DNA from: Cystobasidiopsis lactophilus
Lineage: Eukaryota; Basidiomycota; Agaricostilbomycetes; Agaricostilbales; Chionosphaeraceae
Direction of reading: 5' to 3'
NCBI GenBank assembly: GCA_001599975.1
Contig: BCIO01000004.1
Coordinates: 1,401,434-1,465,433, forward strand
DNA length: 64,000 nucleotides
The translations under genes and the position numbers were made by a program. Below are positions 38,749 through 49,770 of this stretch, one piece after another. Position 1 is the stretch's first letter. Every line of letters begins with the position of its first letter. The notes under the pieces are model-generated. The model was given only the letters and a program-made list of their open reading frames with translations. It had not been told where the DNA came from and did not search any database.

Positions 38749-40518
38749 CTAGGCGGTGGTGGGCAGAGTGGCGTCAGCGACAGGAGGGATTGGGATAATG
38801 GAAGGCTTGGCGGCGTTCGAGGATTTGCCTGTGGATTCCCGTCACAACATGAGCCTGCTTTCCATGCTACAGGAGAAGCACGACCCACCAGGCTGCTTTT
38901 TCATCCACACAGGAATGCTCTGGTCGCACATCCAAAAGTCGCCGCGGCCGGGCACGTCGGCTTCCCTGGGCACCTTGATGAAGCACGAGTGCACTGTCAA
39001 CACATTCCGAACCGTGTTCTTCCAAGAGTCGGGAGCGGTTTGGAAATACCTGGGACGCACGAAGTTAGTCAGAGATTGCACAGAAGGGCGTAAGGGAAGG
39101 AGGACACGAACGGGTGCTTAGCCTCAATGATCTCGAAAATTTCGGCGGCGGTGAGCTTGCCGTTGCGCGAGGCGGTGATGATTTCCTTAACCATATCCGG
39201 GAAGCTCTGTTTCGGGCGGGCGTAGACGGGCTGGGGCAGGACGTAGTTGGTGTTGTTGAGGGCGCGGAGGATGGCGGCGGTGTTGGAGTTGTTGGTGGGT
39301 AAGGCAGATTGAGGCAAAGGCAAGAGGTGGGCCATGGACGACTGGACCAAGCTAGACAAGCGGGAAGAGGCCACGCGGACCAGCTCCGGGTCCGGCTGGA
39401 AGTCAAAGTCTGGCGGCGGCACGCCTTGCAGCGCTGGGTCGATCACTCCTTCCCCTGGCTCGTCTTCCTCCCGTGGTCTCTTCTCGCCCACCGAAAAGGC
39501 TGGAAAGACGGTCCGTGACGACGGATGTGGCTTCGGCCTGGGCGGTTGCGGGGTGAATGAAGCGCCCAAGGCTCGCTTGAGGGTAGGCTCCGTCAAGACG
39601 AAGAGCGAGCGGTTGATCATCTTGGCAAAATCGGTCTGGAAGGTGCGAGCAAATCCTTCTTCCAGCACGGGCAAGCGGGAGATGGGGTCGCGCGTGAACA
39701 GCAATGAGGCGGCCTGCTGGGCTCGCAGGAGCTTGGACGTTTCGGCCTGGGAGAGCTTGGCTTGTTCGGCCTGCGCCTGCCGCTGAGCCGCACTCTTCTT
39801 GGGGTACCTTTGGGGCAGTCCATGATGAGCACAGGCTTAGAAAGACATCTCCAAGGGGAGGAAAACAAACTTCTTTCGAACTCGCACTCGGCCCTGTGAC
39901 GGGTCTACAGTGAGGTCCACGATCCAGTAGCCCGCTTTGGTCGCATCAGAGTCCCTTTTGTCTCTCTTGAAGCAAGGTTTGACGCTCAGGTTGTGGCGGA
40001 TTGCGTTCTGTCAGTTCCGTACGTTTGAATCCCAGGCAGAACGTGGAAAGTGGGCATGGCAGGCTCACCCGCCAGGTCTCCTCCTCGGTGCGGAAGAAGA
40101 CAAAGTGCTGGGCCACGGCGTCGTAGATCTCGTTGAGCGTCATGCGGCCGGTGGGCGACTCGATGATGGCGGCGCGGATGATTGTCCACCAGTTGTACGA
40201 CGGCCGCTCGCCATTGGCGCTATCCTTGAGCTGCGAGAGCTTGAGGATCGTCTCTCGGGCTGGGTCGTAAGTGGCGGGCTTCTTCTGCTGGGCCTGCAGG
40301 GCGGGCATGGGCTGGGAGCCAGCTGGATAGCTCGACGTTGACGCTTGCGGCTCGCCCTCTGCCTCGTCCACCTCAATGTCCGTCTCCTGCTCGTCGTCAT
40401 CTGAGTCTTCAAAGTCCTCAAGGCCTTGCAGCGTGGCCTGGATCTGATCGTCGACCGATTGCATCGCGTTCGTCGCCCTTCTCCAAGACGACAAAAGCTC
40501 CTTCTCGAGCAACCGCAT
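38749..40518 (-). CDS. putative transcription factor with two forkhead (winged-helix) domains
   Basis: Probably a nuclear DNA-binding regulator. Start taken at 40518 (MRLLEKELLSSWRRATNAMQ); ATGs at 40548 and about 40464 are possible. An acidic segment (DFEDSDDDEQETDIEVDEAE) precedes forkhead 1: RPSYNWWTIIRAAIIESPTG, RMTLNEIYDAVAQHFVFFRT, EEETWRNAIRHNLSVKPCFK, AGYWIVDLTVDPSQGRVRVR (basic wing). After a Pro/Ser linker carrying FSVGEKRPREEDEPGEG comes a second, more divergent domain: SFPDMVKEIITASRNGKLTA, AEIFEIIEAKHPYFQTAPDS, WKNTVRNVLTVHSCFIKVPR, PGRGDFW. It keeps the helix spacing, W-K-N-x-V-R-N-x-L and C-F-x-K-V-P-R of forkheads, but IRHNLS is altered to VRNVLT. The last exon ends VADATLPTTA after a 60-base intron. 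About 500 residues. Confidence 0.82.
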
Positions 40519-40929
40519 TTCACATGTCAAACTCCAGCTTACCCCCAATGATTTCTAGCAATCTGCAATCAGGACCCTGTCACAGCACTGTCGGATGCAC
40601 CCCCAAGCGGTCATCAGGTCCTCCTTCCGCAAATGGCAAATGGCAATCGGCGCTCGCCCAATGCCCTTGTTGCCTGGCGCCGTTCCGAGCTGCTTGTCCC
40701 TACCCGTCTACCATAACGCGCCCTTTCAAATAAGGAACCGGCTTCAAAGGAAGGCCTCTCAGCCATCTCTGTCAATCAAACCGCCTTGATTTGCTGTCGC
40801 CCAACTCGCCCTATCATCCTGCGCCTCTTTGTCGTCGCTCCTTTTTGTTTCTAAAGACCTGACTTTGCTTATCTCTCGCTTTGAGGTGCCCGCCTGATTT
40901 GGGGATTGCCGACGAGGAGAACGCCAAGG
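40519..40929. other. divergent promoter region
   Basis: A 411-base gap between the double-forkhead gene (minus) and the GT92 fusion gene (plus). Pyrimidine-rich stretches near 40830-40880 lie just upstream of the plus-strand start. No gene or repeat seen. Confidence 0.5.
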
Positions 40930-43708
40930 ATGAACGCCTCCTTGCCTGAGATCCAAGTCTTCCGGCGGCGCTCATCCATGTATGCCATCACGGATGACAA
41001 CGCGCGCCCACGAAAGTCCCTCAAAGGCCAAGAGATCAAGGAGCAAGAGCGGGCTTTCTTGAAGCATCAGCCAACGAGCCCAACATCCGCGGCAGCGCCC
41101 GTCAACAAGTTCGCTGGCGGCCCCTCATGGCGCACCATTGGCGCCCCTCGCATCAACCGCCGCAACTTGTGCATGTTATTTCTCGTTGGCGCCGTCTTCG
41201 TCTCGTTTCTGCCCCTCTGGAAGATGGACGACGTCTCCGGCGTGGCTAAAAAAGTCTTGAAGGCCACGCTGCCGCGCACGCAAGGCGTCACGATGGTCAC
41301 CGCTTTCTATGGCCAAATTCACAAGCAAGAACGTGAGTGGATGTTGACGTATGTGGAGGAAAAGAACCCGGGTCGCTGAACGCGGAGATTCCAGAGGAAG
41401 ACTTGTTGAGGCTGCTGCTGAATGTCGACCAGTCCATGCTGTTCTTCACGTCTCCTGAGCTATCTGCTGTCATTTTGGACATGCGCGACGACAAGGTTAG
41501 CCCTTTCCATACCCTGCCGACTTGCCCTCACTCATGCCCGCCATCTCACTCTCGCAGCCCATCATCATTAATGACGACTTTGACTCCTTGGACCAGCTCC
41601 CGATCATCAAAAAAGACTCTCAAGACTCTGGCTCGTCTCAAATATCGTGGACGGCCAAGCTCTGGATGGTCAACCAAGCCCGCCAGCACAACTACTTTTC
41701 GTCCTCCTACTTCTTCTGGGTCAACCCATTCGACTACCGCAACGACACCTCGGAACACCGATACTCCCAACTCTCGCAGAGGCTGGATCAGCTCTACCAA
41801 GAGACCGTTCCGGACGCCATGATTCTGGTCGATCAGGCCTGGCCTTCGGGTACCAAGTTTGTCGAGAGCGCCAAGCCGGAAGAGATCGAGCCATCGTACG
41901 GCCACTTGATCAGCGATTGGTTTGGCGGAAGCGCAAAAGGCATCGACTGGTGGATCACAGAGACGAACAAGCTGGTGCAGGAGGAATGGGCTTCTGGGTG
42001 AGGCCGCATTCGCACACGACCTGTTTTCCAGCCTAAATTTTGTCTCCACAGCTCGACTTGGACTGAACAAGATGTCTGGGTGCACACTGCTAGACTCAAC
42101 TGGCAAAAACTGGTCGTGCTGGATGTGAGTACCCTCAGCCTCTGCTGGGTCCAATCAAGACGCTGAGTGCGAACGTTGTCAGCTCTTCGGCAGCAAGTCG
42201 ATCTGCGGTTCTGACGAGGACGCTTTTCGAGCGTGGGCGGACACGTCGACCTCGGCTCGTCACGCTAAATCTGGATGCGCGCTGTCTTTCTGGAGTAAGT
42301 GGCTTGCTTCACTTGGGCGTGATATTGATTCTAACGACGATGAGAAGATGGAGCAAAGCTGGCATCGCAGCAGCGCCACGTGGAACAGGATCTTCGAGAC
42401 TCGATGGCCAGCAACAAAGCCGCGGGGCTGGCCGACGCCATCCAGTCCACGGCCCAAGGAAGCTACGACGTTAAGAAGCTGTTGACTGCCCCGGCCAAAG
42501 TGCAGATGGGAGTTTGCGCTGTGGTCATCGATGAGGGCCGCTGGTTTGACGAATGGCTGGTCTACCACCGCATGATCGGGGTCGACAAATTCTGGATCTA
42601 CGGTGAGCACCGTCTCATATTTAAGCTCTCAGATGTTTGCTCGATCCTAACTCGTGAATAGACACCGGCAGCGAAGATAGCACTTTCGAAGTGCTCCAAC
42701 CGTGGATCGATGCTGGCATCGTCGTCCTTCACGAATTCAAGGACGGTTGGTGACCATGTCTCATCATACATATCCCGCAGATTTCTTACAGTTGTTACTG
42801 CAGAGCAAGGGTGCAACCATCAACCTGCCGCTTACGTCGACTGCACGGCACGGTATGGCTCGGAGGCCGACTGGATCTTGGTCCACGACCCCGACGAGTT
42901 TGTTGTCCAGACTTCCGCCGGCATGTTCTTTGAAGACAACTTTTTGATCAACTTTGCGCAATCGATGAGCGACGTGGACGGCATCGGCGTTTCGCGCCAA
43001 TCCTTCTTCAACGACGGCTTCATGAAGCTACCCGAAGACCAACTTGTGCTGGAATCTCAGACCATCAGAGAGTCCGCAGCATCGTGGGCGGTGGAAGCTG
43101 ACAGCTGGATGAAGACCATCGCCCACACTCGCTTCGAGTCTGGCCGAATTAGCGTCCCGGAAGCTCACCGGCTGCAAGGACCGAAAGAAGACGGCCTCCG
43201 GTTCACGGACGTGCGCGGGAATGACCTTCAAGTATGGGAGCCGACGGAAGGCCACTATACCTTTGTTGGTAAGCAACTTTGGCTCGCTGCAGTCCCTTTC
43301 CCCTGACAGCTCATGATGATCTATCATCGTAGGGCACCACAACATGCACCACATTGAGCCCATTGTCATCAATCACTACATGCAGCGTGATGTGGAAAAC
43401 TGCAACCTCAAGCACGCTGACGAGCGCAAAGTGTGCCCGACGAATTGGCGCGCCACAATGCAAGATGATGTGGGTCCAACTCCGAAATTCTTGAAGATTT
43501 GCTGTATACTGAACACGTGGGCTTCTTGCAGTGGTGCGAAGTCGGTGGACTCCACATAAAGAAGGGCAGCTACCACCCTTCTATACACACCCGCGACTAC
43601 ACCATGGCTATGTCCCCACGATTGCGAGAGGTCAAAGCGGGTATGGCATATGTAGCTTCAAGGCGTGATCGGTCGAGGGACATTCGGCCGGAAATTGTGA
43701 AGGTGTGA
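40930..43708 (+). CDS. type II membrane protein with HtrL/YibB-like domain fused to a GT92 glycosyltransferase domain
   Basis: Probable Golgi glycosyltransferase. The start at 40930 gives MNASLPEIQVFRRRSSMYAI. One helix, NLCMLFLVGAVFVSFLPLW, sits after a basic cytosolic leader, so the body should be lumenal. The first domain reads GVTMVTAFYGQIHKQEQEDL, MLFFTSPELSAVILDMRDDK, WTAKLWMVNQARQHNYFSSS and YFFWVNPFDYRND, in the order expected for HtrL/YibB-type proteins. A GT92 (DUF23) domain follows: KVQMGVCAVVIDEGRWFDEW, LVYHRMIGVDKFWIYDTGSE, EADWILVHDPDEFVV (metal-binding DxDE), ISVPEAHRLQG and HNMHHIEPIVINHYM. The introns between the domains stay in frame (SFW joined to NGAKLASQQRHVEQDLRD), so I read one gene. 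About 770 residues. The GT92 call is firm; the HtrL/YibB call is moderate. Confidence 0.8.
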
Positions 43709-43937
43709 GCCGCGAGTCAGCAGCTGTACGATATAGACTTATGCATGAACCGATCTTCTACCACACTAAATGTCGCACATAAAGCAGTCCTACAATCGAG
43801 GTGGCGCGAGTTGCTGAGCCGAAGAGGAACCGGATTTCACATGCTTGTGGAGCGGGGCAACGGTCGAGGACACCGTTGCCAATTCTTTCTTTCTGGTACC
43901 ACCACATTCTTTCTCTGCCAAAACTTCATTAATTTAA

Positions 43938-44885
43938 GATGGGATCCAATTCGTCGCGTCCTGCTGCACCCCACAAGCCCTCGCCACCGTCTGTCGATGG
44001 CAACCATGTCGACTCCAAGAAAGCCTCTGGGTCCACCTCCGCGCCTGCTGCACCATCTCATGTCGATCCCCAGTTGATCACCGACCCATTGCGCGTTGCA
44101 GCTCTGCAAGCACAAGGCAACCTTGCTCCTACTCGCCGCCACGTCTTGAGTGAATTCAATCAGCGGTGGTCCCAGCCTGAGCGGATTTCGGCAATATTTG
44201 AAAGCTTCTTCGATGGTAAGTCGCAGATAGCTACCACCAAGGAGCTCTTCGACCAGGGCTGATGAGGGAGCGTCTGCAGAAATTAACGCCAAATATGGCC
44301 CCGCTTTCTGGCCCATCCTGAGCACGGAAGATAGAAAGCTCCTGCGCTATAACCGTTGTGATACTTGTGAGCCACAGTTCGTGGTTGTGTTTGGCCGGGG
44401 GCTCACCAACGGCCAACCACAGTCCATCGGAGCCTTTTCTTTCTGGCTACTTTCAAACCGCCCAACAGCGACACGGAGCGAATGTCGAAGAGCCTCTCTG
44501 AGAAGGCACTGGCTGCTGTGTCCGCGAAGCGCCAAGAGTCTAAAGATGCTGTTGAGGCGCTCGCTTTTCTGCAAGCGGCTGTCTCCTTCGGCGTTCCCTA
44601 CATCGAACTGCCGTGCCATCGCCCGAAAGAATCGGACAAAGACGGTATGCACTACTCATTTGGTGAGCTAGACGGATGCTGAGCTCCTTTGTTGCAGACC
44701 TCTCGTTGTTAATCGCAATGTTCGAGGGCAACAAAGCACTGGCCAGAGCCAAAGTGGTCTTCGGCGCCAAATTCGAATGCAAGCCCGCTGTGAAGCGGAC
44801 ACCCAAGGAGGAGAAGCGGGCGCATTGGGCTCAGGCCAAGAAGCAGCTCAGGGACGAGGAGGCTCGGCAAATGCGCCGTTTATAA
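43938..44885 (+). CDS. hypothetical protein with N-myristoylation-type start
   Basis: Not recognised. The start, in the window 43938-43941, gives MGSNSSRPAAPHKPSPPSVD, fitting the M-G-x-x-x-S N-myristoylation signal. Spliced exons then give LITDPLRVAALQAQGNLAPT, RRHVLSEFNQRWSQPERISA, IFESFFDEINAKYGPAFWPI, LSTEDRKLLRYNRCDTFHRS, MSKSLSEKALAAVSAKRQES, KDAVEALAFLQAAVSFGVPY, IELPCHRPKESDKD and, after another intron, DLSLLIAMFEGNKALARAKV with a basic tail ending EEARQMRRL. Mostly helical and hydrophilic, with no membrane segment. Exon phases are consistent at every join, which supports a real gene. Possibly a membrane-associated regulator; function cannot be assigned. About 250 residues. Confidence 0.65.
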
Positions 44886-45426
44886 GACAGTTGGCCGCCC
44901 TCTAGGGGGTTTCTGTTGTAACATCTCGATCACTGTATCATCGAAGCAAAGCCGATGCATGGGCAACCAGAACTTTGGGCAGAGCGCGAGCAACAGGCGA
45001 TTCGGAGAGAGAATTTTCGCCACCAAACCAGGGCCATTCATCGAGCAATGCCCTTGTCATAGCAAGCCGTCGAGGCGAACTCGAGAGCACGATACACCTC
45101 GCAAAAGCAGCAGCACCAAAGAGGGACAACAACGGCGCTCCCGCGTCAAAATCGCCACCCGCTGCGAAATTTGGTCTGCTTGGAGTCCTTCTGATGCCGG
45201 ACTCTGGTCTGGCTACACGTGTAGTCTGCTTGCCGACCTAATGACGTCCGGATCAATAGCTCGCACAGCCCAACGAGGTGCACAGAGTGCTATTGTTCGC
45301 TCGGAGCCGCCGCTTTGACCTATTGTGCTTTGAACCTTCCCTTTGACCCTTTGGACACGGTGCTCCTGGACATGACGAGCCAGGGCTCTTTGCGTTGTCT
45401 CCTCGCAACTACCACCGCCCAACGAT
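44886..45426. other. intergenic, 541 bases
   Basis: Lies between two same-strand genes. Frames such as 44959-45318 have no family motif or codon bias. Likely 3' UTR plus promoter. Confidence 0.5.
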
Positions 45427-46608
45427 ATGCCCTCCTCTCTCCAAGCTGTTGCTGGCCAATGGCGTCGCTTCGTCCTTTTCGTTTCAGTCATCCTTGTCCT
45501 CGCCGCCGTTCTGCTCGTGCACAAGGCCTTTTCCCAAGACATCTTCCAATGCCAAGTGGCCCTGAGGTATGCTTTCTTCGCTTCCCCGTAGTATTTGCTG
45601 ATCCTTCGATGCAGCGAGGCGGGCTTGGCGGAGGCCTTGAACAAGACCGAGACGATCGTGACGAGTGTGGCCTCGCAAATTGAGTCAGTGGCGACTTCAG
45701 AGGTCTCCAAAGTCAAGGGCAAGGCCAAAGCACTCACCTCGGAGATTGGCGACCTCTTCTTCGCATCTGCTCCTCCCGCTTCTCCGACGCCTGCGCCAAC
45801 CAGACTCCGTCGAGAGGTCGCCACAGCCCCTGTTTCTTTATTTTCCCGCTCCACTGCGTCGCCAGACGACGTGCTCACCTCTTTTACGCTGGCCATCAAG
45901 CCGCACACCACTGTTGGTGAGCGAAATGGCCCTTTCTTTCTTATGGACATGGGGATCTAACAATAATTGCCCACAGACCTTGGAGATGTTGGCGACATCC
46001 CGATACTCGGCACGGTGTTGACCATTGTGGTGGACATCGTCGTGAATATTTCGCCACTCGGCTTGCTTTTGCTGCTGCACCTTCTCCTCCTGGTCTTCCT
46101 CTACTTCTTCCTCGCTCGCCTCTTCTTTCGACTTCTGTTTGCCTCGCCACCTTCTCACGACCGCAAGCAGTCCAAGACCGGCTGGGCACTGAAGATGGCC
46201 TCACTCTTGCCACCGATCCAAGCGCAGTTGATGGCTTTCAAGGTGGTGCTCGTCGTCCTCCTGTGGATCATCATCGGCGGCCTGATCGCCTTGGCCTTCT
46301 CCACCACCTGGGTCGACCACAAAATCTGGCACGCCGTATCCAACCGAGACTACTCGTCCTTTCTGGACCTGGTGACCATCACGTTCGACTCCGGCCCAGC
46401 ACCAGCGACTGTCAGGACGGCCATGGTCCTCGCCTACATCGCAATAGGGGGAGACATGGCAGAGCTGGTGGCGTCGTTCATCGTGCACCTGGTGGCGTTG
46501 AGGCGGCAGCGGACAAAGGACGTCGAGACCTCATTCAAGCCTCTCATCTTGCGCCCGGACATGATCAGTCTTCCCCAGCCCATCTACTTTCCCGGCAGCA
46601 AGAGCTAG
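45427..46608 (+). CDS. hypothetical multi-pass membrane protein
   Basis: Not recognised. The start at 45427 gives MPSSLQAVAGQWRRF followed by a helix VLFVSVILVLAAVLLVHKAF. A roughly 100-residue lumenal or extracellular segment follows, rich in Ser/Thr/Pro (ASAPPASPTPAPTRLR) and preceded by ALNKTETIVTSVASQIESVA, which has an N-K-T glycosylation site. Then come helices ILGTVLTIVVDIVVNISPLG, LLLLLHLLLLVFLYFFLARL, FKVVLVVLLWIIIGGLIALA and VRTAMVLAYIAIGGDMAELV, and a cytosolic-type tail ending LPQPIYFPGSKS. The one-plus-three or four helix layout with a large first loop recalls SUR7/PalI-like proteins, but I see no diagnostic motif, so I leave it unnamed. About 350 residues; two introns. Confidence 0.7.
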
Positions 46609-46851
46609 TAGGCGAACAGGGTGGCCAAGACTTGGGCCACAGCCATCCTGGACGGACATTTCACTTCAGCTTTTCTCATGATACACATCCACACTCATTT
46701 TCCTTGCATTTTCAAAGCCTGTAGTGCTATCCTGTAGCTGCCAGCGAGGCTTGTTTACTCACGAGACCCAGAAGTCTTCGTGCCGCTCGGTGACGTCGGC
46801 TTGCAAGTGGCCTACCCCTTTTGCGCCTGTTTCCTTCCCAGACCTCCAATC

Positions 46852-47728
46852 ATGTCTTACGCATCCGTCGCCGCACACAACGCTCCCCCGCCAGAACTGC
46901 AGCCCACTCCCGACCCGGGCTTGCTGGAGGGCAAAGTGGACTCAGAGCTCCCGACATCTACCTACGCCGACGAGGGCAACTCGGGCGTCAACATTGTGCC
47001 CCGCGACCAGCTTGACCACCCGAATACCGAGTACCAGCATGATGTGGCGGAGGCTGAGGCCCGCGCAGAGGAGCTCAGGCAGAAGGCTGCTGCCGAATAC
47101 AGGCGCAAGGTGAGGGCCCGCCCGCTTCTAGCATTCCGCCCGCTGGATCTGACACCGACGGCCTTCCCAGCGCGACGAAGTGAAGGCTGAAATTGCCCAG
47201 GCTGAGAAGGAAGGCAAGGTGGTCGCCGACTCGCTCAAGCGCAAGGCTGCCGAACTGGTTCGTTGGCCCTCTTCCCGCTTTGGCCCATCTCAACTGACGA
47301 ACGATTCGGCCGTTACCAACAGGAGGACTTGGCCGTCAAGGAGCTCAAGAGGAGCAAGAAGGAGCTCGAGAAGTTCGACAAGAAGGCGCATTCCGAGTAC
47401 GCCAAGAACGAGAAGCTCTACAACACCCTGATCTCCGTTGGTGAGCTCGCATCCCTCTTCAATGCCCGTCTGGTGCAGGTCTTTATGTCTTTTACAACCC
47501 ACAGCCAACATTGCCGCCATTGCCGGCGTTGGCCTCGCCGTCTACACAAACTGGAACAAACGATGGGATCGCCCGGTTGTGGCCGCCACCGTCGCTGGAC
47601 TGGGAACCTGGTTCGGCTTGCAGACCTTCTTCTTCAGCGAAGAGTATCAGGTGCGTTCGACGCCCTCCTCGTCTCCTCTGTCCTTAGGCTTACTGTCGGC
47701 GGACATACAGCTGCGCAAGAAGCCTTGA
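46852..47728 (+). CDS. OM14-like mitochondrial outer-membrane protein
   Basis: OM14-type proteins sit in the mitochondrial outer membrane and in yeast act in cotranslational import. The start at 46852 gives MSYASVAAHNAPPPELQPTP. A long charged helical middle (AEAEARAEELRQKAAAEYRR, KELKRSKKELEKFDKKAHSE) is followed by two short hydrophobic segments, ANIAAIAGVGLAVYTNW and PVVAATVAGLGTWFGLQTFF, and a very short last exon LRKKP. Size (about 190 residues) and the paired C-terminal helices with a basic end fit the OM14 C-terminal domain. Sequence identity to OM14 is weak by eye, so the name is tentative; a generic tail-anchored protein is the alternative. Four introns. Confidence 0.55.
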
Positions 47729-47915
47729 GCGCCATCCTCGTATTCTCGGTTTTCGGATATCCCACTCGGCTAGTGATTCGATTCCTACACGCAATTCAAG
47801 GGTTTTGTACAATGTTTGAAAATCAGAAAGCACTTTCCACTCCTCGTCCTCCCACGACTGTGGCATCTCAAATGCCTGTTAGGCTGATCCCGTCGAGATG
47901 TTTGTAGAATCCTTC

Positions 47916-48943
47916 TCAATCTCGGTCTTCGTGTTTGTCTTCGAGAGGAGAGAAGTCGTCCGTAAGCTGAAGTTCCACCATGTCGCGGTTGTCGCACCGC
48001 ATGCCCAGCGAGCGCGGAGTGTCATGCCACAAAGCGTTGCGTGCTATCCAGCCTGTCCCTTCGGCGCCCGTCCAGAACACCAACAAGATCATGGTGGGAT
48101 CGACATTGTACTTGGCGGCCACTTGCTCGTAGACGTCCTCGAACCGGGTGGCGGAGGTGATCGTGAAGCTCTTGCCTTCGGGATTATCGAACTCGTCCGC
48201 ATCTTGAGGGCGTATGCGCACGCGCAGTTTCATTTCGTACGTGGCTGGCTCAGCTGGTAAGCGCGGCAGATTCAGTTCGGAGGGATTGCTGAGTACACGA
48301 CAATCGAACTCACAACCAGCTTGCGGCCGAGGCTGGCCCCAAGCGGAGGGATTGACCATCTTCCCAAAGGTATTCGTGTACAGCTGCACAGTCTCTTTCC
48401 ACCGCCTGGCCAACGTGGTCAGTCCCAATGATGAATTCGCTGCTAAGAGAAGGCGCACTGTAATAAGGCTTCGTCGACAGGGTAGTTTGACAATCTGGTT
48501 GTTGGGTCGTAAAAAAGAGGATGAGGGAGCATGTTGTTAAAGGCTGCGTAGACTGTGGTGTCCAGGATGAATTCGCGCCCTGATCTCACACGCCTGGGCT
48601 CAGCCAAGCATCCCCCAAGATGGCGGCGGCATCACGCTCACAGATAGCCTCTAGGTGAGGAGGGGAAATGATCAAGCGGTCCTTCCAGTCCTGGTTTTGA
48701 ATCTTGAGGACGAGGAAGCGAGTGAACTCGACGACATGAGTGACTGGCAGCTGGGCTTCAACGGGTGCCTTCAGACAGAGGGATATGAAGAGACGTACAT
48801 CGCTCATCTTCTGTCAACTCAGAGTCGAATTTGGTGCGGCGCAAGAAGGCGTCAAAAGCGACGGCGCGATGCAAGCTCAGCGACATCTCCTCCGCGTTGA
48901 GATCCAGCGGGAGGTGCCAAATTTCTTCAGATTCGTCGGCCAT
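47916..48943 (-). CDS. hypothetical protein with conserved W-x-F-I-L-D-T segment and ubiquitin-like C-terminus
   Basis: Not recognised. The start at 48943 gives MADESEEIWHLPLDLNAEEM, then AFDAFLRRTKFDSELTEDE. Spliced exons give PVTHVVEFTRFLVLKIQNQD, WKDRLIISPPHLEAIWREFI, LDTTVYAAFNNMLPHPLFYD and LARRWKETVQLYTNTFGK. The pattern PP-x(3)-I-W-x(3)-ILDT-x-x-Y recurs, as I recall, in poorly studied fungal and algal proteins. The last exon, MKLRVRIRPQDADEFDNPEG, SFTITSATRFEDVYEQVAAK, YNVDPTMILLVFWTG and GDTPRSLGM-like HDTPRSLGMRCDNRDMVELQ, has the strand-helix-strand order of a Rad60-SLD/SUMO-like beta-grasp domain. No C-terminal Gly-Gly is present, so it would not be conjugated. About 270 residues; joins near 48440 are unresolved. 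Confidence 0.6.
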
Positions 48944-49770
48944 TATTATTGGTGGTCGTTTTAATAATGCAAGTCAAGAAGCGTCCACGTTCACCGAGAG
49001 CCGAATAGACACAGAATCGATGTTGAGTGCCGATGTTGCGCGATGATCGTGGCTTGGTGTGGATCCGCAACGCCCCGTGAGTGCTCAGCATTCGTGAAGA
49101 CAAGGCTTGTGGTCATGTAGGAGGCTCAACCACAGACGAGAAGAGCTCCGACAGAGGCAGTATTCAGAACAAATGAAGATCTTCAGTGGGTAGACCGTCG
49201 ACGCGTCAAGAAACGTCGGCCGGCTGAGTATGCACTCTGGATCTCTCGGACGGAGGTGTTTGAAGCTAAGAGGAGAAGGGAGTCAATGGCAACCAGAGAC
49301 AAAGCGAGCAAGACGGCGGGACAAGAGCCGATCATTTGATGGCAGCCTTTTGCCACTCGACCCAAGACAACCATGACCGCGTTTGCTGTACTCCGAACCC
49401 TTTCATTCATTCAAGGCCTCATTGTTTGTGAACCGAGGCCACAGGTGGCTGGCCGGAATCGCGTCTGCATGATCCGCGGGGGCAGGGCCTCTGCCGCGCT
49501 CACTGCCTCTCTTGAAGCGTTGCCCGGCCCCCGACGAGAGCGCCGCCTCCGTTCAACGTGCTACTGTCTTGCCGAACGCTCCTAGAGTGCGCTAGTCCCC
49601 CGAGGACTCGGGTCGAAGGCGATACCGCTCGCCTCGCCTCTTCGTCACTGCGCACATGCTACCCATTGACTAAGCTAGACCTATTAAATCTGGCCCAAAT
49701 CACCTTTTGATCTCATTCCACACTTCTGCCTCACTCGCATTTGCCTCCATCGCGCAGCTCTCAAACGACA
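48944..49770. other. divergent intergenic region, about 830 bases
   Basis: Holds the promoters of the ubiquitin-like orphan (minus) and the small secreted protein (plus). TATTAAAT at 49682-49689, about 85 bases before the plus-strand ATG, is a possible TATA box. An open frame at 49373-49585 has no supporting motif. No repeats seen. Confidence 0.5.

Noticed and set aside
49373-49585. Small open frame upstream of the secreted protein
   Set aside because: No signal peptide, no motif and no splice support; it sits in a promoter region.
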